A DNA stretch of 64,000 bases from Natronomonas marina (lineage in GTDB: Archaea; Halobacteriota; Halobacteria; Halobacteriales; Haloarculaceae), in assembly GCF_024298905.1 (NCBI RefSeq), contig NZ_CP101154.1:682001-746000 (forward strand), read 5' to 3'. Shown piece after piece: positions 52,167-61,077 of the stretch. The notes beneath the pieces were generated by a model. It saw only the letters and a list, made by a program, of their open reading frames with translations, did not search any database and was not told where the DNA came from. Within the stretch, counting starts at the first letter, position 1. Each line of letters starts with the position of its first letter. The translations under genes and the position numbers were made by a program.

Positions 52167-53498
52167 ATGGTGAACGTCGCGCTCTCGCTGGCGCAAGTCC
52201 TCCTTGCGCTGGCGCTGGTGGTGTTGAACGGCTTCTTCGTCGCTTCGGAGTTCGCCTTCGTACGGATACGGGGGACATCGGTCGAACAACTTGCCGAGGA
52301 GGGCCGCCCTGGCGCGGAAACCCTCCAAGAAGTGATGGAGAGCCTCGACGACTATCTCGCGACGACGCAACTCGGCATCACCATCGCCTCGCTCGGATTG
52401 GGGTGGGTCGGCGAACCAGCCGTGGCGGCGCTCATCGAGCCCGTACTGGAACCGATTCTCCCGGTGAGTCTCATCCATCTCGTCGCTTTCGCAATCGGCT
52501 TCAGTATCATCACGTTCCTCCACGTCGTCTTCGGTGAACTCGCGCCGAAGACGCTCGCAATCGCCCAGACCGAGCGACTCTCCCTGTTTCTCGCCCCGCC
52601 GATGAAGGTCTTCTACTATCTCCTCTATCCGGGGATCGTCGTCTTCAACGGGGCTGCCAACGCGTTCACGCGAGCACTCGGCGTGCCACCCGCTTCCGAA
52701 ACGGACGAGACGCTCGGCGAGCGGGAACTCCTTCGAGTACTGACTCAGTCCGGCGAGGAAGGAGACATCGACGTTGCGGAAGTGACGATGATCGAGCGGG
52801 TCTTCGATCTCGACGACATCGTGGTGCGAGAGGTCATGGTTCCACGACCGGACGTGGTGAGCGTTTCGGCTGATACCCCGCTTTCCGACCTCCAGTCGAC
52901 CATCTTCGAGACTGGTCATACACGCTATCCAGTTCTCGATGCCGACGACGGCGACCAGGTGATCGGATTCGTCGATGTCAAGGACGTACTACGGGCTGAG
53001 GTGGAGAGCGGGGACGCCGAGTTCGTCGGGGACATCGCCCGCGAGGTCGTCATCGCCCCCGAGACGATGGTACTGAGCGATCTCCTGAGACAGTTCAGGG
53101 AAGAGCAACAGCAGGTGGCCGCAGTGATCGACGAGTGGGGCGCGTTCGAGGGGATTGCAACGGTCGAAGACGTCGTCGAGGCACTCGTGGGAGACCTCCA
53201 GGACGAGTTCGATGTGGACGAACGTGAACCCTCGATTCGCCGGCGTGACGATGACGGGTACGAGATTGACGGCGGCGTCCCGTTGTCGAAAATCAACGAT
53301 ATGTTCGAGGGGGACCTCACGAGTGAAGAGGTCGAAACGGTCGGTGGACTGGTACTCGAACGACTCAACCGTGCGCCAGAACGTGGCGATTGCGTCGAGG
53401 TCGACGGGTACGTCGTCGAGGTGACGGGCGTTGAGGGGACCCGAATTTCGACGGTCTGGGTCCACGAACGTGAGGAGGGTGGTTCAGTGGAGGACTGA
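52167..53498 (+). CDS. CNNM/hemolysin-C family transporter (DUF21-CBS-CorC)
   Basis: The protein has 443 residues. A DUF21 membrane domain (about 1-190) has four helices and 'SLDDYLATTQLGITIASLGL'. Two CBS domains (about 205-330) carry 'VMVPRPDVVSVSADTPLSDL' and 'VIGFVDVKDVLRAEV'. A CorC_HlyC domain (about 345-435) ends the protein ('IDGGVPLSKINDMFEGDL'). The family moves divalent cations, mainly Mg2+, and the CBS pair binds adenine nucleotides. No other transport gene is close. It may have its own promoter ('gttttagtag' about 75 bases upstream). Confidence 0.9.
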   Translation: MVNVALSLAQVLLALALVVLNGFFVASEFAFVRIRGTSVEQLAEEGRPGAETLQEVMESLDDYLATTQLGITIASLGLGWVGEPAVAALIEPVLEPILPVSLIHLVAFAIGFSIITFLHVVFGELAPKTLAIAQTERLSLFLAPPMKVFYYLLYPGIVVFNGAANAFTRALGVPPASETDETLGERELLRVLTQSGEEGDIDVAEVTMIERVFDLDDIVVREVMVPRPDVVSVSADTPLSDLQSTIFETGHTRYPVLDADDGDQVIGFVDVKDVLRAEVESGDAEFVGDIAREVVIAPETMVLSDLLRQFREEQQQVAAVIDEWGAFEGIATVEDVVEALVGDLQDEFDVDEREPSIRRRDDDGYEIDGGVPLSKINDMFEGDLTSEEVETVGGLVLERLNRAPERGDCVEVDGYVVEVTGVEGTRISTVWVHEREEGGSVED

Positions 53499-53644
53499 GC
53501 GGGAGTATGGTACGTCGGAGGTCCGGAGACCCTCGAGTATCGAGCGGACCGCCAACTCGCCGGCCGGCCACGACCTGCCGACCGTCGCAATCGCTCGGAT
53601 GCCGGCGGGAGGACGGGTCCGGGGCCCACAGGCGTCGGGTGAGA

Positions 53645-53947
53645 CTACTCCTCGGAGTCGGCGCCGGCCTCGCGGGCGTCGAGTCGGCGGAACGACCGGA
53701 GGAACGCGCGGCGGCCGACGTCGCCGGCCCCCGCCTCGACCAGTGTCTCCTCGAGGCCGTCCCGGGGGAGGTGACACTGCTCGTCGTAACAGGGCTTGCA
53801 GAGGTACTCGAACCGCTTGTCGGCCCGGTCCCACCGGTCGCCGTACCTGTCGTACTCGCGGGCGTCCTCGCGAGCGAGCGTCTCGCCACAGGCGATGCAG
53901 TCGACGGTCGACCCCTCGCTACCGAGCGCGTCGCGCCAACCCGTCAT
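53645..53947 (-). CDS. zinc-ribbon protein, last gene of a three-gene operon
   Basis: The protein has 100 residues. 'DCIACGETLAREDAREYDRY' and 'YLCKPCYDEQCHL' supply two Cys pairs plus extra Cys/His for a zinc ribbon in residues 15-60. The C-terminal part is helical and acidic ('RRAFLRSFRRLDAREAGAD'). It starts four bases after the HTH gene stop. The function is unknown; binding DNA or a protein partner of the HTH regulator is plausible. Confidence 0.75.
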   Translation of the reverse strand: MTGWRDALGSEGSTVDCIACGETLAREDAREYDRYGDRWDRADKRFEYLCKPCYDEQCHLPRDGLEETLVEAGAGDVGRRAFLRSFRRLDAREAGADSEE

Positions 53948-53951
53948 GGTA

Positions 53952-54407
53952 TCACCGGGGGTTCTGGACTGCAGCGTCGGGCCCGCCGTCCGAGCGCACG
54001 GCGACGCCGTCGGCCCCCTCGTCCGCCGGGGGCGACTCCGACATCGCCTGGCGGACCGCCGCCTCGCCGTCCGGCCGGCCGGCGACGATGAGCAGCGGTG
54101 CCGTGGTCGGGGCGTAGACGTTCATCTCCTTGCCGCGCTCGGAGTACCAGGTGTCGACCACCTCGACGACGCCCGCCCCCTGCAGGCTATTCAGGTGGTA
54201 CTGTGCGTTCTGCAGTGACGTGTCGACGGCCGCCGCGAGGTCCGAAGCGGTTCCGGGTTCCTCGTGGACGCGGTCGACGAGTTTCCGGGCTACCTCGCTC
54301 GTGAGCGCCTCGACGACGTCGCCGGCCTCGGCCAGCGACAGGGTCCGGGACGGCACCTCGCGGTCGACCTCGTCTCGAACGGGGAAGATGGAGCGCTGTG
54401 ACGCCAT
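53952..54407 (-). CDS. winged-helix transcriptional regulator
   Basis: The protein has 151 residues from the ATG at 54407; a GTG two codons earlier is possible. 'LTSEVARKLVDRVHEEPG' then 'TASDLAAAVDTSLQNAQYHL' form the helix-turn-helix. 'LQGAGVVEVVDTWYSERGKE' is the wing, and 'YAPTTAPLLIVAGRPDGE' follows. The pattern is that of ArsR-like regulators of membrane or ABC genes in haloarchaea. It lies two bases after a two-helix membrane gene. The operon faces the large BAT regulator gene, so cross-control through the shared 54689-54884 region is possible. Confidence 0.85.
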   Translation of the reverse strand: MASQRSIFPVRDEVDREVPSRTLSLAEAGDVVEALTSEVARKLVDRVHEEPGTASDLAAAVDTSLQNAQYHLNSLQGAGVVEVVDTWYSERGKEMNVYAPTTAPLLIVAGRPDGEAAVRQAMSESPPADEGADGVAVRSDGGPDAAVQNPR

Positions 54408-54409
54408 CG

Positions 54410-54688
54410 TCACTCACCCGCCCAGAGCCGCGGAGGCCGTTCCGCGAAGAGACGGTCGACCGTTCGATACGTCGTCGTCGCGGCGCGGAGCGCCGTGGCG
54501 TAGCCCCGGCGCGCCACCCGGTGCAGGAGGCCCCCGGCAAGGAGGCCCGCCACCAGCACCGGCGCCGTCGCCACCGCGACCCACGCGAGTACCGTCGACG
54601 CGAACACGGCCACCACGAACAGTATCGCGCCCAGTGTCGGGGTGGTCGTGGCGTGGCCCCGCCGGGCCGTCAGCATGTGGTGTTTCAT
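54410..54688 (-). CDS. two-helix membrane protein paired with an HTH gene
   Basis: The protein has 92 residues. Two adjacent helices, 'TLGAILFVVAVFASTVLAWV' and 'VAVATAPVLVAGLLAGGLL', form a hairpin, followed by a basic amphipathic tail ('VARRGYATALRAATTTYRTV'). It is the first gene of the operon with the HTH and zinc-ribbon genes. The gene order is the reverse of the HTH/membrane pair at 30498-31162. The family is not recognised. Confidence 0.7.
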   Translation of the reverse strand: MKHHMLTARRGHATTTPTLGAILFVVAVFASTVLAWVAVATAPVLVAGLLAGGLLHRVARRGYATALRAATTTYRTVDRLFAERPPRLWAGE

Positions 54689-54884
54689 TCGTAGGGGTAT
54701 CTCTTTCCCGACTCCCCTCCAACCTGGTCGCTACAGGCGTTTCCCCAGCGCCGACCGGGGGCTATAGATATAGCCGGGTCGCGCTCGTGCCGGGGGCGAA
54801 AATCGCCGCGCGGTCCGGAGGGGACACCCGCTATCGGCCGCTCTCGGGGAAATGTTCAACACCGTGGACCCAGACCTGCCTTCC

Positions 54885-57800
54885 ATGAGAACGGAGGGTG
54901 GGGGGTCGCTGTACCTTCTTGTCGCCGCGACAGCGGAGTCGTTCGCCGCCGACGTCGCCGAGGGCCTCGAGGCTGCCGACACGGCGGTCACCGCCGACCG
55001 GGCGGCCCCGGGCGAAACCCTCGTCGAGCGCGCCGCCGCGGACGCCGACGGCGTCGTGGTGAGCGGCGGACTCGAGGCGCCGGCCGCCACCGTCGACCGC
55101 CTCGCCACCGAAACCGACCTCCCGGTCGTCTTCCTGGCGGACGCCGCCGATGCCGAGACTATCGCGGCCGCGGTCGACGCCGGCGTCGCGGACGTCTTTC
55201 CCCGAACGGCGGCGTCCGGCCAGTGTGCCCTCGTCGTCGAGCGGGTGCGAGACGCCACGGGGGACGGGCGCGACCCTGCGGGGAAAACGACCGGCGAGTC
55301 CGCGGGCGGCGTCTCGGCGACATCCGGGGCGGCGTACCGGGAGGTGTTCGAGAGCGTCTCGGACGGCCTGGTCGTCCACGACCCGGACACCGGCGAGGTC
55401 CTCGACGTGAACGGGCGGTTCTGCGAGATGAACGGCTACGGCCGCGAGGAACTCGTCGGCGAGGACATCGGGCTGGTGACCGCCCCCGGCGAGGAGTACG
55501 GCGAGGAGGCGGCCCGGGAGATGGTCGGGCGGGCCCGCGAGGAGGGAACGCAACTGTTCGAGTGGCGCAACCAGCGCAAGGACGGCGAGACGTTCCCCGT
55601 CGAGGTCAACCTCTCGGTGGTACGGCTCTCCGGGACCGAGCGCGTGCTCGCGAGCGTCCGCGACCTCACCGAGCGCCGGGAACTGGAGCGGGCCTATCAG
55701 GACATCTTCGAGAACGTCTCGGACGCCCTGGTCGTCCACGACCCCCACACGGGGGAGATACGCGACGTGAACGAGCGGTACTGTGCGCTGACGGGATACG
55801 CACGGGAGGAACTGGTCGGGGGGAGCATCGAGCGCATCATCTCCGGCGGCCCCGAGTACACGCTCGACCGGGCGATGGCGAACATCGAGCGGGCCCGCGA
55901 GGACGGACCACAGCTGTTCGAGTTCGAGGGAAAGCGCAAGGACGGAACCACGTTCGTCGGCGAGGTCCACCTCACCACGGTGGAACTTCGCGGCACCGAG
56001 CGCGTGCTCGCGAGCATCCGCGACGTCACCGAACGCAAGCGGCAGGCGCGCGAACTCCGGGAGAGCGAGCGCCGGTTGCGGCTCATCGCCGACCACCTCG
56101 ACGAAGTCATCTACCTCGCCACGGCTGATTTCTCCGAGATACTGTACATCAACCCGGCCTACGAGGAGATTTACGGCCGGCCGGCGGCGGAGCTCGAGGC
56201 GAACCCGCAGGCGTTCGTCGAGGCCGCCCACCCGGCCGACCGCGACCGGTACCGCGACGACGTCGATGAACTCGTCGCGGACGTCGAGGACGGCGACCCG
56301 GCCGACCGCTACCACGGCCAGTACCGCATCCAGCGGGACGGCGAGACCCGGTGGGTCTCCGTCAGCCGGTTTCCGATCGAGAACGACGGGGGCGTGGTCG
56401 ACCGAATCGTCGGACGCGTCCGGGACGTCACCGAGCGCAAGCGCCGCGAACACGAGTTCGAGCAGATATTCAACGGCGTGCAGGACGCGATAGTCGTCAT
56501 GGACCCCGACACGCTCGACATCGTCGACGCCAACGAGGCGTACCTCGACATGGTCGGCTACGGGAGCCTCGATGCCGTCCAGAAGCAGGGGGTCGACGGA
56601 CTCAGTGTCACCGAGCAGGGGTACACCTCCGAGGAGGGGGCCGAGATACACCGACGAGTCGCGGAGACGGGCGACCCCGAGATGGTCGAATGGCGGGCCG
56701 AGACCAGCGCGGGCGACCGGCGGTGGCTGCAGGTGAAAGTCACACCGGCGGTCATCGGCGGCGAGGAGTTGACCGTCGCCATCCACCGCGACGTCACCGA
56801 GCGCCGGCGGAGCGAACAGCGGTTCCGGACCATCGCCGAGCGCGTCGAGGAGGTAATCTACCTCGCTAGCGCCGACCTGACCGAGGTGACGTACGTCAAC
56901 TCGGCGTACGCCGACGTCTACGGCCGGCCGGTCGAGGAACTGGAGGCGGACCCGCGGACGTTCATCGACGCGATTCATCCCGCGGAACGCGACGACTACG
57001 TGGCCAATCTCGAGGCGATGCTCGCCGACATCGAGGCCGGCGACCCGGCCGACAGTTACGAGTTCGAGTTCCGAATCCAGCGCCCGGACGGCGAGGTCCG
57101 GTGGGTGGAAGCGACCGGCTACCCGATCCTCGACGAGACGGACCGGCCCAACCAGTTCGTCGGCGTCGTGAAGGACGTCACCGAGCGCCACCAGCGCGAG
57201 CGGACTCTCGAGACGTTCCACGAGGCCACTCGTGAACTCACCGAGGCGGACTCCCGGGACGCCGCCTGCCGGCAGGCGGTCCAGGCCGCCGAGGCGGTGC
57301 TCGGGTTCCCGCTGGTGTCGGCGTACCGCTACGACGAGGAGACAGGGACGCTCGTCCCGACCGCACTGACCGACCGACTGGAGGCGCTCGACGTCGACCC
57401 GCCGCCCTTCGGCCCCGGCGATTCGCTCCCGTGGCAGGTGTTCGTCGACGGCGAGGCGGTCACCAGTTCCGAGCCGACGACCGAGGTGTACGGCCCGGGG
57501 GTGCCGGACCCCGACATCGTCCTCCCGCTCGGCTCTCACGGCGTCATGCTGGTCGGCGCCGCCCGGGACGAGTTCGACGCCGAGGACGTCGAACTCGCCC
57601 AGATACTGGCGGCGACGCTGGAGGCGGCGCTGAACCACGTTGCCGGCGAGCGGGCCCTCGCCGAGCGGGCCGAGGAACTCCGCCGCCAGCAGGAGCGCGC
57701 CGACCGGCTCGAACAGCTCAACACCATCATCCGCGACATCGAGCAGGCGACCGTCGAGCAGTCCTCCCGGGCCGGCATCGAGGAGGCCGTCTGCGAGCGC

Positions 57801-58919
57801 CTGGTCGATGTCGACGGTCACGACCTCGTGTGGGTCGCGGAGCCGACGGTTGGCGACGACGGCCTCGCGGTGCGCACGAGCGCCGGCGGCACCGAGGCCT
57901 ACGTCGACGGGCTGTCCGGGGTCGTCGGGTCTGACGAGGACGGCGCCGGCGACCACCCGGCCGTCGCCGCCTACCGCACCGGTGGGCACCGGGCCGTCGG
58001 GAACGTCGCGACGGGCGTCGCCGCCGGCCGGTGGCGAAAGCACGCCCTCCGGCACGGCATCCAGTCGGTCGTGGCCGTGCCGGTCCGATACGAGACCACG
58101 ACCCACGGCGTGCTGACGGTGGCGTCGGCCGAACCCGACGCCTTCGACGAGGCGACCAGGGACGTGCTCGCGGAACTGGGCCGCTCCATCGGGTACGCAA
58201 TCACCGTCATCGAGCGCGAGCAGGCACTCGAGTCCGAGGGAACCACCGAACTCGAGTTCGGCGTGTCGGACGAGGGACTGTTCATGGTGCGTGGGGCCAC
58301 CACGGCGGACTGCCGCATCGGGCTCGAGCGCACCATCAGGCGGGCCGGCGGGTCGTTCTCGATGTTCTACGCCGTCGAGGGCGCGTCGCCCGACGCGGTT
58401 TCCGACCTGGCCAACGCCGCCCCGAGCGTCGAGACGGCACAGGTCGTCAGCGCCGACGACGACGCCGAGGGTGGCCTCGTCGAGGTGTCGGCGCCGACGT
58501 GGTTCGGCTCCGTCTTCACCGAGTACGGCGCCGTCGTCCGCGAAGCCACCGCCGAGGGCGGTGACGGACGGCTGGTGGTCGAGGCGCCCCGCGGGACCGA
58601 CGTTCGAGCGCTCGTCGAGGGGTTCCAGGAGCGGTATCCCGACACCGACCTCGTCGCCCAGCGCCAGCGCGAGCGGACCATCCGCTCGCTGTTCGAACTC
58701 CAGGACGCCCTCGAGGCGGAACTCACCGACCGCCAGTGGGAGGCCCTCGAGACGGCGTACTCGGCGGGCTACTTCGGCTGGCCGCGCGAGACCAGCGGCG
58801 AAGAGGTGGCCGACCTGCTCGGCGTCTCACAGCCGACCTTCAACAAGCACCTCCGGGTCGCCGAACAGTCGGCCTTCCGGATGCTGCTGGACCGCGAGTA
58901 CCCCGACGGCGAGGGGTAG
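54885..58919 (+). CDS. large bacterio-opsin activator-like regulator
   Basis: The protein has 1344 residues from the Met at 54885; the ATG at 54852 adds 11. Order: pseudo-receiver (about 1-115, 'AAAVDAGVADVFPRTAASGQ'), five PAS/PAC units (about 150-790), a GAF domain ('ACRQAVQAAEAVLGFPLVSA', about 800-930), a second GAF-like BAT module ('DGHDLVWVAEPTVGDDGLAV', about 960-1105), the BAT domain ('SDEGLFMVRGATTADCRIGL'), and the C-terminal HTH_10 ('LTDRQWEALETAYSAGYFGW', 'TSGEEVADLLGVSQPTFNKH'). It combines many sensory inputs to control transcription. The receiver lacks the phospho-acceptor Asp ('VVVSGGLEAP'), so phosphorylation is unlikely there. Its front end resembles the kinase at 12444-14969. 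Confidence 0.9.
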   Translation: MRTEGGGSLYLLVAATAESFAADVAEGLEAADTAVTADRAAPGETLVERAAADADGVVVSGGLEAPAATVDRLATETDLPVVFLADAADAETIAAAVDAGVADVFPRTAASGQCALVVERVRDATGDGRDPAGKTTGESAGGVSATSGAAYREVFESVSDGLVVHDPDTGEVLDVNGRFCEMNGYGREELVGEDIGLVTAPGEEYGEEAAREMVGRAREEGTQLFEWRNQRKDGETFPVEVNLSVVRLSGTERVLASVRDLTERRELERAYQDIFENVSDALVVHDPHTGEIRDVNERYCALTGYAREELVGGSIERIISGGPEYTLDRAMANIERAREDGPQLFEFEGKRKDGTTFVGEVHLTTVELRGTERVLASIRDVTERKRQARELRESERRLRLIADHLDEVIYLATADFSEILYINPAYEEIYGRPAAELEANPQAFVEAAHPADRDRYRDDVDELVADVEDGDPADRYHGQYRIQRDGETRWVSVSRFPIENDGGVVDRIVGRVRDVTERKRREHEFEQIFNGVQDAIVVMDPDTLDIVDANEAYLDMVGYGSLDAVQKQGVDGLSVTEQGYTSEEGAEIHRRVAETGDPEMVEWRAETSAGDRRWLQVKVTPAVIGGEELTVAIHRDVTERRRSEQRFRTIAERVEEVIYLASADLTEVTYVNSAYADVYGRPVEELEADPRTFIDAIHPAERDDYVANLEAMLADIEAGDPADSYEFEFRIQRPDGEVRWVEATGYPILDETDRPNQFVGVVKDVTERHQRERTLETFHEATRELTEADSRDAACRQAVQAAEAVLGFPLVSAYRYDEETGTLVPTALTDRLEALDVDPPPFGPGDSLPWQVFVDGEAVTSSEPTTEVYGPGVPDPDIVLPLGSHGVMLVGAARDEFDAEDVELAQILAATLEAALNHVAGERALAERAEELRRQQERADRLEQLNTIIRDIEQATVEQSSRAGIEEAVCERLVDVDGHDLVWVAEPTVGDDGLAVRTSAGGTEAYVDGLSGVVGSDEDGAGDHPAVAAYRTGGHRAVGNVATGVAAGRWRKHALRHGIQSVVAVPVRYETTTHGVLTVASAEPDAFDEATRDVLAELGRSIGYAITVIEREQALESEGTTELEFGVSDEGLFMVRGATTADCRIGLERTIRRAGGSFSMFYAVEGASPDAVSDLANAAPSVETAQVVSADDDAEGGLVEVSAPTWFGSVFTEYGAVVREATAEGGDGRLVVEAPRGTDVRALVEGFQERYPDTDLVAQRQRERTIRSLFELQDALEAELTDRQWEALETAYSAGYFGWPRETSGEEVADLLGVSQPTFNKHLRVAEQSAFRMLLDREYPDGEG

Positions 58920-58933
58920 CCGCCGCCCGGCGG

Positions 58934-60103
58934 TCACCGCCCTCTGTCGCCGGACGACCGTTCGCCGTCACTGCCGCCGAGTGCCGTCGCCGGCGTCGGC
59001 GGGTCCCCGCCGAAGCAGGCCGCGAGGCGGCCGCCCCGCACCGCGGGAATCGCGGGGTGTCGCTCGGCCAGTTCGGACTCGATGCCGGCGAGCGGCGCTC
59101 CGGCGCGGGCGCCGGCATCGGGGCGGTCGAGCCGCGACCGACGACGGGCCGCGTAGTCGGCGAGTCGGGCGGCCGGCGCGTCGTCGCCACCGACGAGTTC
59201 GGCGGCCAGCACCGCGGCGTCCTCGATGGCGAGGGTGGCGCCGACGCCTGTCAGTCGGTGACGGGCGTGGGCGGCGTCGCCGAGCAGGGCCACCCGACCA
59301 TCGACCCACTCGTCGGTGGGAACGCGGAAGTCGTCGGCCCACCACAGGTCACCGGCGTCGACCGCCTCGGCGGCCTCGGGCAGGAGCCAGTCGACTGTCG
59401 GACACAGGCCCGCGAGCGCCCCGGCGTCGTCGACCCCCTGTCCGGGCACCTTCGACGGGACCGTGAGCCACGCGGCCCCGCCGTGGCCGTTCGGGACCGC
59501 CCTGAACACGGCCCCGTCGGCGGTCCAGACCTCGCCGGCGGCGCCGAGTTCGACCCCATCCGGCAGCGGAAATGCCACGCTGGTCGTCCCGCAGAACGTC
59601 GCGCCGTCACCGCCGAGCACCTCGCGCGTTCGCGACCGGACGCCGTCGGCGCCAATCACGACGTCGAACTGCTCGCGGACGCCGTTGGCCAACTCCACGG
59701 CGACGCTGCCCCGCCCCGGGTCGAGCGACCGGAGCGTCGACCCCTCGTGTACCGTTCCGTCGGCCACGGCCCCGCGCAACACCGTCAACAGTCGCGCGTA
59801 GTCGACGGCGAGAAAGCCGAACTCGTCGCTGGCGGTCAGGCGTTCGGCCACCGTGCCGTCCGGTCGGCGTCGCGCCCACCTCGTCACGTCGACTCCGGCG
59901 TCCCGGACCTTGCGGCCGACGTCGAGACGCGACAGCAGGCGGACTGCGTCGGGCCAGAGTTCGACCACCCCGGGCCGGTCGGGTCGCCCCTCGGCACGCT
60001 CGACCACGACCGGGTCCACCCCCGCCCGCTGGAGGAACCCGGCGAGCGAGAGTCCCCCGATTCCCCCGCCGACGACGAGTACCTGGATTTCACCCTCGGC
60101 CAT
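58934..60103 (-). CDS. FAD-dependent monooxygenase
   Basis: The protein has 389 residues. The nucleotide-binding site is 'VLVVGGGIGGLSLAGFLQ', then 'DVVIGADGVRSRTRE' and 'GRVALLGDAAHARHRLTGVG' with 'IEDAAVLAAEL', the pattern of class A aromatic hydroxylase-like enzymes. 'HARHRLTGVGAT' departs from the usual 'HxxxPxxGQGxN', so substrate or activity may differ. The C-terminal third is Ala/Arg-rich. It would hydroxylate or epoxidise a small molecule using NAD(P)H. It converges on the BAT gene, with 14 bases between the ends. Confidence 0.85.
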   Translation of the reverse strand: MAEGEIQVLVVGGGIGGLSLAGFLQRAGVDPVVVERAEGRPDRPGVVELWPDAVRLLSRLDVGRKVRDAGVDVTRWARRRPDGTVAERLTASDEFGFLAVDYARLLTVLRGAVADGTVHEGSTLRSLDPGRGSVAVELANGVREQFDVVIGADGVRSRTREVLGGDGATFCGTTSVAFPLPDGVELGAAGEVWTADGAVFRAVPNGHGGAAWLTVPSKVPGQGVDDAGALAGLCPTVDWLLPEAAEAVDAGDLWWADDFRVPTDEWVDGRVALLGDAAHARHRLTGVGATLAIEDAAVLAAELVGGDDAPAARLADYAARRRSRLDRPDAGARAGAPLAGIESELAERHPAIPAVRGGRLAACFGGDPPTPATALGGSDGERSSGDRGR

Positions 60104-60606
60104 GACGGGTGGTCATCTCCCGGCGGTCATCGCTCTCGGCCCCGCCCCGCGTGCGTGCGGCCGCGGAGAGGTCGACGGCCGTCGACCGAATCCGAGCGGC
60201 CTCGGCACCGTCCGGCGGATCCCCGACGCCGCCGGCCGGGGAGCTGGCTGCACCGGCGTGTAACGTGCCACTGCCCGTCCTACGTTTGACGTACTGCCTC
60301 ATTGTGGTCACCAGTACACCGCTGTTGCCTTCCACGCTGGTGCCTACGCACGTAGCGCTCGCGTCGCATCCCGGCTATATGTATAGCGTGCCACTCCGCC
60401 CGGCGGCTTCCCGGACCGAACGGAGTAACGGCGACGGAACCACCGGCCGGCGGCCCCACGCCCTCCCGGACGACGAGTCCCCGCCAGGCCCCCGGTCGGA
60501 ATCGCCCGCCTCGGCGCCGGTCTCGCGGCGCGTTCGGTCGTCCGTCGGTCCCCGCGAGTGGGAACGGGCTTTCGGGTTTATGCGATTCGGGCGGGTTGGT
60601 CGGGGT
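60104..60606. other. 500-base intergenic region with possible promoter
   Basis: No supported gene. 'ggctatatgtatagcg' (about 60375-60390) is the only strong TATA-like patch, 220 bases before the next start. It could serve an unannotated small RNA or a long leader. The remaining frames are Pro/Arg-rich shadows. Confidence 0.4.
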
Positions 60607-61068
60607 ATGACGGTCGACGAACTCTCGAAACACGGGGTCGAGCGGATGAACGAGGCGGAAATTCGGGCGTTCCTCTCGGCACAGCGGGTCGGCGTTCTCG
60701 GACTTCCGGCGGGCGACGTTCCCTACATGATTCCGATATCCTACGGCTTCGACGGCGAGGAGAACCTCTACTTCAGGTACGTCGTCGGCGACACGAGCCA
60801 GAAGGGACTCGTGAGCGAGGAGACGACCGTCGCCAGCTTTCTCGTCTTCGACACCTCGACGGACACCGAGTGGACGAGTGTCGCCCTGGAGGGAACCCTC
60901 AGCCGGGTGCAGGACGACGAACTGGACGAAACGCTGGAGGCCGAGTGGCGCCCCCAGGCCCTGAAGGAGGCGGCAACCTCGGAGACCACCCGGGTCTACC
61001 GGTTCTGGATACAGAACGAGACGGGAATCAGACACTCCGCGCTCCCGCCAGGCATGAACCCCGAGTGA
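60607..61068 (+). CDS. pyridoxamine-phosphate-oxidase-like flavoprotein
   Basis: The protein has 153 residues from the ATG at 60607. The split-barrel fold is indicated by 'AFLSAQRVGVLGLPAGDVPY', 'IPISYGFDGEENLYFRYVV', 'TTVASFLVFDTSTDTEWTSV' and 'LEGTLSRVQDDE'. The first segment, with 'MIPISY', matches NimA-like and general-stress members that bind flavin or heme rather than true PdxH. The substrate is unknown. It is convergent with the secreted protein gene that ends at 61078. Confidence 0.8.
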   Translation: MTVDELSKHGVERMNEAEIRAFLSAQRVGVLGLPAGDVPYMIPISYGFDGEENLYFRYVVGDTSQKGLVSEETTVASFLVFDTSTDTEWTSVALEGTLSRVQDDELDETLEAEWRPQALKEAATSETTRVYRFWIQNETGIRHSALPPGMNPE

Positions 61069-61077
61069 CCGAGCGGG

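Noticed and set aside
54831-58106. Minus-strand frame of over 1000 codons opposite the large BAT gene
   Set aside because: Its product has no domains and mirrors the repetitive PAS units. Codon bias supports the plus strand.
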